Assembly: GCA_027943745.1 (NCBI GenBank)
Contig: AP025763.1
Location: 868,001-932,000 of the forward strand
DNA: 64,000 nt
From: Neptuniibacter victor
GTDB lineage: Bacteria; Pseudomonadota; Gammaproteobacteria; Pseudomonadales; Balneatricaceae
Direction: 5' to 3'
In this document: positions 52,840 through 62,115 of the stretch, piece by piece
How positions within the stretch are numbered: position 1 is the stretch's first letter
Layout of the letters: the number at the start of each line of letters is the position of its first letter
Made by a program: the position numbers and the translations under genes
The notes under the pieces: model-generated
What the model saw: the letters and a program-made list of their open reading frames with translations, nothing else
Told to the model about the DNA's origin: nothing
Database searches by the model: none

Positions 52840-53826
52840 TTAAGCGGCCACGCCATTATTTGATGCATTATCGAAATATTTTTCGATAGAGGTGGCCTGC
52901 TCTGCTGCTGTTTCAATGATATTAAATGTTTTGCGAAAACTCTTGCCGTCAGGTTTATCTTGCAAATACCAGCCTACATGTTTACGGGCGATACGAACGC
53001 CTAAGTAATCTCCATAGAAACTGTGTAGTTCGTGCAAGTGCGCTAACAGTATTTCCCTAATCTCTTCCAACTGAGGAGGGGGCAGAATTGTACCTGTTCT
53101 AAGGTAATGATCAATCTCTCTGAATAGCCAAGGTTTACCTTGAGCTGCTCTTCCAATCATTACGGCAGAACAACCAGTATGATTCAGCACTTGTTGTGCC
53201 TTTTCGGGTGAAGTTATATCTCCATTAGCAAACACGGGGATTGAAATAGCTTCATTTATACTGGCGATAGTGTCGTATTCTGCTTCTCCTTTATATCCGC
53301 AACTACGCGTACGGCCGTGTACTGCGAGCGCTTGTATACCTGCATCTTCTGCAATACGAGCAATTGACAGTGCATTTTTATTGCTACTATCCCAACCTGT
53401 TCGTATTTTTAGCGTGACAGGCACATCTACCGCGGCAGTGACTGCACTTAGAATGTTGCGAACCAGCGGTTCATCTTTGAGTAGAGCTGATCCCGCTGCT
53501 TTATTGCATACTTTTTTGGCGGGGCATCCCATATTGATATCAATAATTTGGGCGCCTCGCTGTACATTCATAATGGCAGCTTCAGCCATCATTTCAGGAT
53601 CACCACCTGCAATTTGTATCGAACGGGGTTCGACTTCTCCTGCATGGTTTAAGCGATAAGCGGATTTTCTTGATTTCCACAATCGAGTATCTGATGTAAC
53701 CATCTCTGATACGACTAAGCCTGCTCCCATTCGCTTGCATAACTGGCGAAAAGGCCGGTCAGTTACACCTGCCATTGGTGCCAGAATAACCTGACTGTCA
53801 ATGGTGTATGGGCCAATATGAAACAT
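52840..53826 (-). CDS. dusB: tRNA-dihydrouridine synthase B
   Basis: A 328-residue FMN enzyme reducing uridine 17 in tRNA. 'VILAPMAGVTDRPFRQLCKRMGA' at the start, 'DINMGCPAKKVCNKAAGSALLKD' with the catalytic Cys, and 'ALAVHGRTRS' for FMN binding are diagnostic. It begins at the dusB-fis promoter described at 53905-53933. Confidence 0.97.
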   Translation of the reverse strand: MFHIGPYTIDSQVILAPMAGVTDRPFRQLCKRMGAGLVVSEMVTSDTRLWKSRKSAYRLNHAGEVEPRSIQIAGGDPEMMAEAAIMNVQRGAQIIDINMGCPAKKVCNKAAGSALLKDEPLVRNILSAVTAAVDVPVTLKIRTGWDSSNKNALSIARIAEDAGIQALAVHGRTRSCGYKGEAEYDTIASINEAISIPVFANGDITSPEKAQQVLNHTGCSAVMIGRAAQGKPWLFREIDHYLRTGTILPPPQLEEIREILLAHLHELHSFYGDYLGVRIARKHVGWYLQDKPDGKSFRKTFNIIETAAEQATSIEKYFDNASNNGVAA

Positions 53827-53904
53827 GCTGCGCCTTAAAACGATTAATAAATACCCCCAGCATCACGAATGACGCTGTAAATTGGGCTATCTGGGAGGCG
53901 AATA

Positions 53905-53933
53905 ATCATACTCCTATGGACTACGCTCTCCAA
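53905..53933 (-). promoter_or_regulatory. dusB-fis promoter
   Basis: On the minus strand TTGGAG (53933-53928) and TATGAT (53910-53905) are separated by 17 bp. A GC-rich discriminator (TATTCGCCTCCC) follows, and A-tracts typical of an UP element (about 53934-53956) precede. This combination matches growth-rate and ppGpp-controlled promoters such as E. coli fis. Confidence 0.65.
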
Positions 53934-53974
53934 GGTTTTTTTGATGATTTTTTGTACAATTCGCCCTTGATTTT

Positions 53975-54904
53975 TTATGATTCTGGCGCTAGCAGTTCCA
54001 GGGTGTAGCTAACCGCGCGACTGCCTGGGGACATGATCTCTAAAGAAAGTTGCACAGGTTGGTTTATGGGCATTAACTCGACTTTATTTATAGTATTAAG
54101 ATAAGTGCCGGGTTGAAATGCCCTGTTTGCGATGGGTCTGCCTTTTAAATCAGAAAAAGACAAGCTTAAGGCTGGGTAGGGTTGTTCGAAGCTTGCGCTG
54201 TTGAGAAGGATAATATGTGCAGTGATCGCGTCTTCAAGCTGTTTGTGAGGTTTTATTACCAGTTGTTGGTTGGTTATTTTCTCGAGATTACTGCGTTGGT
54301 TTATTTGGCAATCTACATGGTCACATAGAATGTTATAGATTGGGTTGTATTGTTCATTCCAGTACAGTTCGGCACGGTTGAACCAAGCGTACTGGGTAAA
54401 TAGCGCAAGCGATGCAAAACACAATATGCAAAACCAAAGGAGAGTATTTTCTTCTTTATTTGGTTTGGGGTTGGAAAGTACGACCGCCTCTCTTTGAATC
54501 GTTAGGGTAGGTGTTGCGTCGGACGCTTCTGGTGCCGTTTTAATATCCAGTTGAACGTTATGTTGGTTTTCACTTTCAGAGGTTACGGCTGCTGAAATAT
54601 TTTCAGGCTTTGGGGTTGGTGGGGTTGAATTGGATTGTGCTGGGGTTGCTTGGCTGATTTTTGAGCGAGGGATATTATCTGGATCTTTTTTAAATGAAAT
54701 GCTGTTTGCTTTATCCAGAGATTGCTTATCAATAGTTTCTAAAGTTTCAAGCGGCTCATCGTAGTGGTTATAAGGTAGTGCGGGGAATACTTCTAAGCAT
54801 GCACCGCAGCGTACTTGCCCATTAGCTACTTTTAGTTGCCCTGGTGTGACTCTAAATTGAGTTTTGCAGCCAGGGCATTGGGTGATGATGTTGTCGCTAG
54901 ACAT
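53975..54904 (-). CDS. Zinc-ribbon DUF3426 membrane protein
   Basis: 309 residues: N-terminal MJ0042-type zinc ribbon with CPGC (10-13) and CGAC pairs, Ser/Pro-rich linker, one TM helix (about 155-173, 'LLWFCILCFASLALFTQYAWF'-like) and a periplasmic DUF3426 domain ('PYPALSLSFSDLKGRPIANRAFQPGTYL' in pattern). Conserved between prmA and dusB in related bacteria; function unknown. 3 bp after prmA. Confidence 0.85.
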   Translation of the reverse strand: MSSDNIITQCPGCKTQFRVTPGQLKVANGQVRCGACLEVFPALPYNHYDEPLETLETIDKQSLDKANSISFKKDPDNIPRSKISQATPAQSNSTPPTPKPENISAAVTSESENQHNVQLDIKTAPEASDATPTLTIQREAVVLSNPKPNKEENTLLWFCILCFASLALFTQYAWFNRAELYWNEQYNPIYNILCDHVDCQINQRSNLEKITNQQLVIKPHKQLEDAITAHIILLNSASFEQPYPALSLSFSDLKGRPIANRAFQPGTYLNTINKVELMPINQPVQLSLEIMSPGSRAVSYTLELLAPES

Positions 54905-54907
54905 AGT

Positions 54908-55804
54908 TTAACTGCGCTTCGTGCCTGTTACGCGAATCCAGCCCTCTTTTTCGGCAATGGGGTCGAGATCAAACCAAGTCGAGTAAGCTTCACGAATCTC
55001 ATTTTCTTGAGGGCTTAACAGTCCTGAAAGGCAAAGTCGGCCATTATCTTTAATGAGGGATGAAAGTGTCGGGGCTAACTGGACTAATGGGCCTGCCAGA
55101 ATGTTCGCTACTAGCGTATCAGCAGGTTGTTGCGGCGTGTTTTCAGGTAGATACACATGCAGTATATCGTCAGGTAGTTGGTTGCGAAGCAAGTTATCTT
55201 TTGTCGCCTGAAGTGCTTGGGGGTCAATATCAACGCCGATCGCTTTGTTGGCACCCAGTAAAAGGGCCGCGATGCCTAAAATGCCTGAGCCACAACCGTA
55301 ATCGATGACAAATTCATTATCTAAGGTTTGCTTGTCAAGCCACTCTAAACAGAGGGCAGTGGTCGGATGGGTTCCTGTACCAAAGGCGAGGCCTGGATCA
55401 AGCATCAGATTGACAGCGCTTGGATCTGGGGTTTCTTTCCAGCTTGGGCAAACCCAAAGACGTGAACCGAACTGCATCGGATGGTAGTTGTCCATCCATT
55501 CTCTTTCCCAGTCCTTGTCTTCAAGAATCTCTGCTCTGATGCTGGGGGCAGGCAGGTTTGGAAAGAGCTGATCATGGCCTTGGTTGATGAATTTTAGGGT
55601 CTCTTCAAGATTATGTTCTGCTGCGAATAGCCCCGTAATCGTTGTATTGCTCCAGAGTGGTGTAGTGCCAAGGTCTGGTTCGAATATGGGTTGGTCTTCG
55701 GTGTCTTCAAAGGTAACGGCTGCGCATCCAGCACTCAAAAGTAGATCTTCGTAAGGTTCAGAGCGTTCGGGAGTAGTATTGATTTTAATCTGCAGCCAAG
55801 GCAT
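54908..55804 (-). CDS. prmA: Ribosomal protein L11 methyltransferase
   Basis: A 298-residue SAM methyltransferase that trimethylates L11. 'WLQIKINTTPERSEPYEDLLLSAGCAAVTFED' in pattern at the N-terminus, 'DPGLAFGTGTHPTT' and 'DYGCGSGILGIAALLLGA' (SAM motif) and 'VANILAGPL' are typical of PrmA. In a cluster with accBC upstream and DUF3426 downstream. Confidence 0.97.
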   Translation of the reverse strand: MPWLQIKINTTPERSEPYEDLLLSAGCAAVTFEDTEDQPIFEPDLGTTPLWSNTTITGLFAAEHNLEETLKFINQGHDQLFPNLPAPSIRAEILEDKDWEREWMDNYHPMQFGSRLWVCPSWKETPDPSAVNLMLDPGLAFGTGTHPTTALCLEWLDKQTLDNEFVIDYGCGSGILGIAALLLGANKAIGVDIDPQALQATKDNLLRNQLPDDILHVYLPENTPQQPADTLVANILAGPLVQLAPTLSSLIKDNGRLCLSGLLSPQENEIREAYSTWFDLDPIAEKEGWIRVTGTKRS

Positions 55805-55893
55805 TCGCTTTCTTCCATATCAAGCAGTTAGATTACATTATAGTACCAGTCATCAGGGGGTGTATGAATAGATGGGAGAGGCGTTTAGGCAAT

Positions 55894-55920
55894 AAAAAAC
55901 CCGCTATTTAGCGGGTTTTT
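55894..55920 (-). terminator. Terminator of accB-accC
   Basis: AAAAACCCGC-TATTTA-GCGGGTTTTT, symmetric with T-runs on both strands, between accC and prmA. Confidence 0.9.
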
Positions 55921-55937
55921 AGTATGAAGATAAAAAA

Positions 55938-57278
55938 TTATAAACCTAGCTTCTTCTCTAGATAGTGGATGTTGACTCCACCTTCTTGGAATTTTCCATC
56001 GTTCATAATATCTTGCTGTAGCGGAATGTTGCTACGAATCCCATCAACAAGCATTTCGTCAAGAGCAATGCTCATGCGCTTTAATGCAGTCTCACGATCT
56101 TCGCCATAACTAATTACTTTGGCGATGAGTGAGTCGTAGTGTGGTGGAACCGTGTAGCCATTGTAGATATGAGAATCTACGCGAATACCGTTGCCGCCAG
56201 GGGCGTGGAAGTGCTTGATTGTGCCAGGGCTTGGAAGAAACGTTTTTGGATCTTCTGCGTTAATACGGCATTCAAATGAATGTCCCTGTACTTTGATATC
56301 TTCTTGTTTAAGAGAGAGTGGTAGGCCAGAGGCGATACGTAACTGCTCTTTAACGATATCGACACCGGTGATCATCTCTGTCACTGGGTGTTCGACCTGT
56401 ACACGGGTATTCATCTCGATGAAATAAAAGCCGCCGTTCTCATATAAGAACTCAAAAGTACCAGCGCCGCGATAACCAATTTCAATGCAGGCATCCACAC
56501 ATGCTTGTAGCACTTGAGCGCGTGCATCAGGGTCAAGGTGGGGGGCAGGTGCTTCCTCGACCACTTTTTGATGGCGACGCTGCATAGAGCAATCACGATC
56601 GAAAAGGTGTACAGCATTGCCTTGGCCGTCTGCTAAAACCTGGACTTCAACATGGCGAGGGTTCTCTAAAAACTTCTCCATATAAACAGTGTCGTCGCCA
56701 AAGGCTGCAGCGGCTTCAGATTGTGTTACATGAATTGAACTGATTAGAGATGCTTCCGAATGCACAACGCGCATGCCGCGTCCACCACCGCCTGCCGCTG
56801 CTTTGATTATCACAGGGTAGCCGATACGCTTAGCAATCTTATGAATCTCTTCTGCGTCATCAGATAGTGCGCCGTCAGAGCCGGGTACGGTAGGTACGCC
56901 TGCTTCTTTCATCGCTTCAATCGCTGACACTTTATCGCCCATTAAGCGGATAGTTTCTGCTTTAGGGCCGATAAACGTAAAGCCAGAACGTTCAACTTGT
57001 TCAGCAAAATCAGCGTTTTCAGCTAAGAAACCATAACCAGGGTGAATACCTACGGCATCAGTTACTTCAGCAGCACTAATGATAGAGGGTACGTTTAAGT
57101 AACTTTTTGTAGATGGTGCCGGGCCTATGCAGACAGCTTCATCTGCTAGGCGGACATGCATCAGATCTTTATCGGCTTGAGAGTGGATAGCAACAGTTTT
57201 GATACCCAGCTCTTTACAAGCGCGCAGAATACGAAGCGCAATTTCGCCTCGGTTCGCAATGACTACTTTATCGAGCAT
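55938..57278 (-). CDS. accC: Acetyl-CoA carboxylase biotin carboxylase subunit
   Basis: A 446-residue ATP-grasp enzyme carboxylating biotin on AccB. '[21 protein letters not shown]', '[15 protein letters not shown]' (ATP loop) and '[20 protein letters not shown]' are the family motifs. 33 bp after accB, one operon. Confidence 0.98.
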   Translation of the reverse strand: MLDKVVIANRGEIALRILRACKELGIKTVAIHSQADKDLMHVRLADEAVCIGPAPSTKSYLNVPSIISAAEVTDAVGIHPGYGFLAENADFAEQVERSGFTFIGPKAETIRLMGDKVSAIEAMKEAGVPTVPGSDGALSDDAEEIHKIAKRIGYPVIIKAAAGGGGRGMRVVHSEASLISSIHVTQSEAAAAFGDDTVYMEKFLENPRHVEVQVLADGQGNAVHLFDRDCSMQRRHQKVVEEAPAPHLDPDARAQVLQACVDACIEIGYRGAGTFEFLYENGGFYFIEMNTRVQVEHPVTEMITGVDIVKEQLRIASGLPLSLKQEDIKVQGHSFECRINAEDPKTFLPSPGTIKHFHAPGGNGIRVDSHIYNGYTVPPHYDSLIAKVISYGEDRETALKRMSIALDEMLVDGIRSNIPLQQDIMNDGKFQEGGVNIHYLEKKLGL

Positions 57279-57311
57279 CGAATGGTGATCCTTGCTTTTG
57301 CATTATGAGGC

Positions 57312-57764
57312 TTAAACGATAGTAACAAGCGGTTGGTCGTATTCAACCGGTTGGCCATCTTCAACAAGAATGGCTTCAATTACGCCAGCTTTATCAGCTT
57401 CAATCTGGTTCATCATCTTCATCGCTTCGACGATGCAGATTACGTCACCAACTTTCACAGTCTTGCCCACTTCGATAAATGCAGGAGAGCTTGGTGATGG
57501 CGCAGTGTAGAATGTGCCGACCATTGGAGATTTTACTACGTGGCCAGATGTCTTTGGCGCATCGCTCGTTGCTTCGACTGCTGCAGGGGCTGCTACAGGT
57601 GCCGCAACTGGGGCAGGCATAGGTGCTGCAGCTGGGTAAGGTGCAGCAACAACTTGAGAACCGCGGCTGATGCGTACAGATTCCTCACCTTCTTTAATTT
57701 CGATTTCGTTGATGTTGGATTCTTCCAACAGTTCAATCAGTTTTTTGACTTTACGAATGTCCAT
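57312..57764 (-). CDS. accB: Biotin carboxyl carrier protein of acetyl-CoA carboxylase
   Basis: 150 residues: N-terminal domain, Ala/Pro-rich linker, and biotinyl domain with the biotin Lys in [12 protein letters not shown]. Partner of AccC in malonyl-CoA formation. aroQ lies upstream, 39 bp away, as in Pseudomonas and relatives. Confidence 0.97.
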   Translation of the reverse strand: MDIRKVKKLIELLEESNINEIEIKEGEESVRISRGSQVVAAPYPAAAPMPAPVAAPVAAPAAVEATSDAPKTSGHVVKSPMVGTFYTAPSPSSPAFIEVGKTVKVGDVICIVEAMKMMNQIEADKAGVIEAILVEDGQPVEYDQPLVTIV

Positions 57765-57803
57765 TCTGATTTATGTCTCTCTAAAACTAACGATAATTAG
57801 ATA

Positions 57804-58241
57804 TTAAGCAATCTGACGTGTAGCCGATTGCAAAGCAAATTCGTACCCTTGTGCGCCCAGTCCACATATTACACCTTTGGCCACATCTGAAAGATAAGAG
57901 TGGTGACGGAAGGTTTCTCGCGCATGCACATTGGATAAGTGAACTTCTATGAAAGGAATGTTCACTCCCAGTAATGCGTCGCGTAGTGCGATGCTTGAGT
58001 GGGTGAAAGCTGCCGGGTTAATTATAATGAAAGCTACGCCTTCATCTTGAGCCGTGTGAATCCGTTCAAGCAATACGTATTCGCGATTGCTTTGGCAGTG
58101 TAATAACTCATGGCCCTGATCATGTGCCTGCTTGGTTAGGCGTTGGCAAATATCATCTAGTGTATCGGTACCATAAACCTCGGGTTCTCGTTTACCCAGA
58201 AGGTTTAAATTTGGACCGTTTAGTAGCAGGATTTTTGCCAT
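57804..58241 (-). CDS. aroQ: Type II 3-dehydroquinate dehydratase
   Basis: A 145-residue dodecameric enzyme of the shikimate pathway. '[20 protein letters not shown]' holds the active-site Tyr and Arg, '[17 protein letters not shown]' and '[17 protein letters not shown]' the catalytic His region. It presumably shares a promoter with accB-accC. Confidence 0.97.
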   Translation of the reverse strand: MAKILLLNGPNLNLLGKREPEVYGTDTLDDICQRLTKQAHDQGHELLHCQSNREYVLLERIHTAQDEGVAFIIINPAAFTHSSIALRDALLGVNIPFIEVHLSNVHARETFRHHSYLSDVAKGVICGLGAQGYEFALQSATRQIA

Positions 58242-58557
58242 GTCTTTTTCCTGAAAATGGGCAGAGCAACTTAATCAACTGCTATAGTTTGCCGTAGTCT
58301 TTTAAAGTTGTCTATAACTTAGCAAGTTTTTGCTGTTTTGCCACATTTTTAGCGAAAATGCCTTCTAAATCCCTGCTAAGCATGAATATAAAATGAATAT
58401 TTACTGCGTTTATGTATTAGGCTTTTTTAATATTGTCTGCTTTGGTAGCGGTTTTTGCCTTTTAGCAACAAGATTGTTGACGTTGGCTTCATAATTATGG
58501 ATATTGCAATGCAGTAATGGTGTTTTTGTTTGCGGTTGAGGGAAGAGGGAAGTGACA
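58242..58557. other. Divergent gap between aroQ and parA
   Basis: 316 bp, AT-rich, with no convincing gene. It should hold the aroQ-accB-accC and parA promoters. No strong hairpin or known operator was recognised. Confidence 0.55.
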
Positions 58558-59328
58558 ATGATTAAACGCGTTGTATTCAATCAAAAAGGTGGCGTGGGTA
58601 AGTCGAGTATTGCTGTTAATTTAGCGGCAATTAGTGCGGCTCGAGGCTTGCGTACTTTGGTGATTGACTTGGACCCCCAATGCAACTCTAGCCATTATCT
58701 ATTAGGGGAAGATTATCTTGATGTGTCGCCTGACATAAAAGATTTCTTTCAGCAGGCGCTGACTTTTCAGATGAAGCCTAATGGCCCCGACTATTATATC
58801 CACGCGACACAATATGATAATTTAAGTTTAATGCCAGCGAATCCAGACCTTGGTGACTTGCAATCTAAACTGGAGTCTAAGCATAAGATTTATAAGTTGA
58901 GAGATGCTTTAGATAAACTCTCCCAGGAATATGACGCTGTTTATATTGATACTCCTCCGGCTTTCAATTTTTATACGTTATCCGCGCTAGTAGCGGCAGA
59001 ACGCTGCTTAATTCCTTTTGATTGTGATGAGTTTGCCCGCCAAGCTTTATATAGTTTGTTGGCAAATGTGCACGAAACAAGAGAAGACCATAACGAAGCG
59101 TTGGTCGTAGAAGGGATTGTGGTTAATCAGTATCAGCCGAGAGCGAGTCTGCCAAAGCGGATTGTTGAAGAGTTGTTAGATGATGATCTGCCAGTTTTGC
59201 GTGCTAAGATATCATCATCGGTTAAAATGAAAGAGTCGCATGATGAAACACGGCCATTGATTCATATGGCGCCAAAGCACAAGCTGACGTTGCAGTTCGT
59301 TGAGCTGTTTGAAGAGTTAGATCATTAA
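58558..59328 (+). CDS. Orphan ParA-family ATPase
   Basis: 256 residues from ATG 58558 (GAGGGAAG upstream); a GTG two codons earlier is possible. Deviant Walker A 'FNQKGGVGKSSIAVNLA', Walker A' 'DLDPQCNS' and B 'AVYIDTPP' are all present. There is no ParB gene or obvious parS next to it, so this is not the chromosomal parAB. Relatives position other cargo such as chemotaxis arrays or carboxysomes; here the cargo is unknown. Confidence 0.88.
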   Translation: MIKRVVFNQKGGVGKSSIAVNLAAISAARGLRTLVIDLDPQCNSSHYLLGEDYLDVSPDIKDFFQQALTFQMKPNGPDYYIHATQYDNLSLMPANPDLGDLQSKLESKHKIYKLRDALDKLSQEYDAVYIDTPPAFNFYTLSALVAAERCLIPFDCDEFARQALYSLLANVHETREDHNEALVVEGIVVNQYQPRASLPKRIVEELLDDDLPVLRAKISSSVKMKESHDETRPLIHMAPKHKLTLQFVELFEELDH

Positions 59329-59332
59329 TGTA

Positions 59333-59366
59333 ACTGGAAGCGCCGTTGAGTGGTGCTTCAGTTTTG
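59333..59366 (+). terminator. Terminator of parA
   Basis: ACTG-GAAGC and GCTTC-AGT arms with a one-base bulge, followed by TTTT. Confidence 0.65.
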
Positions 59367-59453
59367 TTCGCTTATCTCTTCAGGTTTTCTAAGGCTTAGG
59401 ATCCACACAATTAAAAGTGGGACACTGATTGCTAGAATTACTATTTCGGCCAT
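59358..59453 (-). CDS. Possible 31-residue single-pass membrane protein
   Basis: An ATG at 59453 follows TGGAAG five bases away on the minus strand and gives a 31-residue frame: a hydrophobic helix (about residues 3-20) and a charged tail ('RKPEEISEQN'). Its size and shape resemble bacterial microproteins that bind membrane complexes. Its 3' end overlaps the parA terminator. Confidence 0.4.
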   Translation of the reverse strand: MAEIVILAISVPLLIVWILSLRKPEEISEQN

Positions 59454-59636
59454 GTAGCTTCCATTTCTATTCGACGTTCTCTGATTTTAATTAGATTGCT
59501 CTTTTGAGCAATAGAATTATTTTCACGTATTTTAATTGTAATAATCAGACGGTTCATACTTCAGGAGAAGTGTCGGGAAGCTATTGGGGTGGGAGTGGGT
59601 TGCGCCTTGTTGACGCAACCTAATACTGCAGGTTGG

Positions 59637-60101
59637 TTAGCAGCTTTTATCAGTGTCTTTGTTGTTACAGGCTAGAGACTCAGGTGCGACAACCGCGCTG
59701 CCAATTTTTAACTTACCGTTATGATCTCCAACAAACAGTTGTGTCGTTGTTCTTTTTCCTTTGTTGCTGATGTACACAATGTTGAGTTGGCCGGTAGGCT
59801 GCAGGTTCAGTTGATAGGTTTTGCCGTCTTGGACGTAAGAAGGTACGGCAGAATTTGCTAAAGGTTCAATGAATATACGGCGAATTTGACGCCCTTTGAA
59901 TCCAGACTTAATGTATTTTTGTAATGAGCGCTTAGAGCTTTTATCCATCCCTTCCCAGTGAATCAGGTTGTAAATACCTTGAGCATCTCGGCTGGCAAAG
60001 GAATTAAGGTAGTTTTGCACAAATAGACTGTTAGTATCTGCAAACGCCATATTAGCGACTAATAGAGCAAACGTGCACGTAATAAGCTTACGAAGTGTCA
60101 T
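59637..60101 (-). CDS. Small secreted protein of unknown function
   Basis: 154 residues with a clear signal peptide ('KLITCTFALLVANMAFA', cleavage near 21) and a soluble rest. Two Cys near the C-terminus (ACNNKDTDKSC) could form a disulphide. The region 'FVQNYLNSFASRDAQGIYNLIHW' hints weakly at an NTF2-like start, but I cannot assign a family. It stands alone, flanked by gaps. Confidence 0.7.
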   Translation of the reverse strand: MTLRKLITCTFALLVANMAFADTNSLFVQNYLNSFASRDAQGIYNLIHWEGMDKSSKRSLQKYIKSGFKGRQIRRIFIEPLANSAVPSYVQDGKTYQLNLQPTGQLNIVYISNKGKRTTTQLFVGDHNGKLKIGSAVVAPESLACNNKDTDKSC

Positions 60102-60216
60102 TATTCACCTCAATATTTAATGTTTTCCTGAGACAGCTGGCCTTAGTATATCTTTTTTTACTCAGACGGGAAGAGGGTTGGTGTAATTTGCAAGGGGGCG
60201 GATAGGGTTAGCTAAT

Positions 60217-60245
60217 AAAAAGCCCCGCAATAGCGAGGCTTTTTA
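60217..60245 (-). terminator. Terminator of ppa
   Basis: AAAAAGCC-CGC and GCG-GGCTTTTT arms (one-base asymmetry) 17 bp beyond the ppa stop. Confidence 0.87.
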
Positions 60246-60261
60246 ATGTGAGATGCTAGAT

Positions 60262-60795
60262 TTACTTAGCGTCTTCGTAAGCTTTAGCTGCTACAACAAT
60301 TGCTTCGCGAGCTGCTTCAGCATTACCCCAGCCTTCAACTTTAACCCATTTGCCTTCTTCTAGGCCTTTGTAGTTTTCAAAGAAGTGCTTGATGCGGTCT
60401 AGCTCTAGCTGTGGAAGATCTTCAATGTCGTTAACATCGCGATAAGCTTTAGTAAGCTTGTCGTGAGGTACAGCAACTAGTTTTGCGTCTTCGCCCGCTT
60501 CATCAGTCATGTTTAATACGCCAACAGGGCGGCAACGAATTACTGAGCCTGCGATTACTGGGTAAGGTGTCATTACTAGTACGTCTAGCGCGTCACCGTC
60601 ATCAGCAAGCGTATTGTTGATATAACCGTAGTTTGCTGGGTAGAACATCGGCGCAGCCATAAAACGGTCAACAAAGATTGCGTCTTCTTCTTTCTCAATC
60701 TCGTATTTAACCGGAGAGCTTTCTGCCGGGATTTCAATAATTACGTACAGATCGTTTGGTAGATCTTTACCTGCTGGTACTTGTGCGAAGCCCAT
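60262..60795 (-). CDS. ppa: Inorganic pyrophosphatase
   Basis: A 177-residue soluble family I enzyme hydrolysing PPi. '[21 protein letters not shown]', '[20 protein letters not shown]' (metal-binding Asp cluster) and '[18 protein letters not shown]' are conserved. Normal length for gammaproteobacteria. Confidence 0.97.
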   Translation of the reverse strand: MGFAQVPAGKDLPNDLYVIIEIPAESSPVKYEIEKEEDAIFVDRFMAAPMFYPANYGYINNTLADDGDALDVLVMTPYPVIAGSVIRCRPVGVLNMTDEAGEDAKLVAVPHDKLTKAYRDVNDIEDLPQLELDRIKHFFENYKGLEEGKWVKVEGWGNAEAAREAIVVAAKAYEDAK

Positions 60796-60899
60796 GATTG
60801 TCTTCCTGTAAACAGTTTTTTAAAAGGTTATATCTAAGCCCGAATTATAATCACAGCGTAGCGAGCTTATGAATACTACTTAAAGATGACTCTGCTTGT

Positions 60900-61919
60900 T
60901 TATGTGTTTAATTTTGCTGCACGACCATCGCTAGAATCCGAATGGTAGGTCAGTAGAGTGTCAACTTCGTTGCTAGACCCAAGCGCAACAGAGCAGCGCT
61001 GATGTATATGCTGTGGTTCAAGGTCTAGGATGTTTTTATAGCACGTGCTAGATATGCCGCCGGCTTGCTCTATAAGCATACTCATAGGATTACCTTCATA
61101 CATAAGACGAAGTTTGCCAGGCTTATTTGGATCTCGACTATCCCATGGGTAAGCAAAAATACCGCCGCGGGTTAGTACGCGATGTACTTCTGCAACCATT
61201 GAAGCGATCCAACGCATATTGTAATTTTTCTCTCGGGTTCCCTCTTCACCTTGAAGAAGATCGCCGATGTAGTTACGCATCTCTTCTTCCCAGAAACGAT
61301 GGTTTGACATGTTAATAGCAAACTCTTTCGTGTCTTTCGGGATGCTAATCTGCTCTCTTGTTAAAATGAAATCGCCGGTATGAGCAAGGGTAAAGAAATT
61401 TACGCCGTGCCCCGTTGTTAAAGAGAGGATAGAAGACTGTCCATAGAGAACATAGCCAGCTGCTACTTGCTTACGACCACATTGAAGATAGGCTTCGTCT
61501 GTACTTGGGTCCATCCCTTCTTCTAGTTCAAGCACAGAGAAGATCGTGCCGACAGATACATTGATATCTATATTTGAAGAACCATCTAATGGGTCGAAGA
61601 TCACTAAGTACTTGCCTTCAGGGTTACCCCCGACAGGGTGGTCTTCCTCTTCTGATGCAATCCCTGCAACAAGAGGGTTATCGAGTAAGAATTTTTTAAG
61701 GAGGTCGTTGGAAATAACATCCATCTTCTTCTGGGTTTCGCCCTGAATATTGGTGATGTCAGCAGACCCCAAAACTCCGGCTAATTCGCCTTCTCGAAGT
61801 TGGATCGCAACTTCTTTACAGGCAAGCATTAAAGTGCCAATCAAATCGACTAATTTGTCTTCGGTTTCCTGTTGTTTCAGGAACTGGCTCAGCAGAAGCA
61901 TTCTAGTATTTTCTCTCAA
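60900..61919 (-). CDS. fbp: Fructose-1,6-bisphosphatase class I
   Basis: 339 residues; the ATG at 61901 (MLLLSQFLKQQ) may be the true start. Metal and substrate motifs 'IASEEEDHPV', 'FDPLDGSSNIDINVSVGTIFSV' and 'RWIASMVAEVHRVLTRGGIFAYPWD' in pattern are diagnostic. It carries out the gluconeogenic hydrolysis of fructose 1,6-bisphosphate. Divergent from mpl. Confidence 0.96.
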   Translation of the reverse strand: MRENTRMLLLSQFLKQQETEDKLVDLIGTLMLACKEVAIQLREGELAGVLGSADITNIQGETQKKMDVISNDLLKKFLLDNPLVAGIASEEEDHPVGGNPEGKYLVIFDPLDGSSNIDINVSVGTIFSVLELEEGMDPSTDEAYLQCGRKQVAAGYVLYGQSSILSLTTGHGVNFFTLAHTGDFILTREQISIPKDTKEFAINMSNHRFWEEEMRNYIGDLLQGEEGTREKNYNMRWIASMVAEVHRVLTRGGIFAYPWDSRDPNKPGKLRLMYEGNPMSMLIEQAGGISSTCYKNILDLEPQHIHQRCSVALGSSNEVDTLLTYHSDSSDGRAAKLNT

Positions 61920-62115
61920 ATAGAGTGGTTGGAAAGTTGGGTCGGAATTTTACGTTAAAGTTATATGAATTGCATTGTTTGGAGCCAATTTAAAAGGCTT
62001 AAATCGGTTATTTTTTTTGCAGCGGTCTACTGGGGTCATCGTAATGCTAAAACTGGTATGATAGTGCGATAGAAAAGTTTAGTTGTTTTGTTATCAATGA
62101 ACCGGAGTTTGTGCG

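Noticed and set aside
53270-53659. 129-codon plus-strand frame inside dusB
   Set aside because: Antisense shadow; dusB is clearly real.
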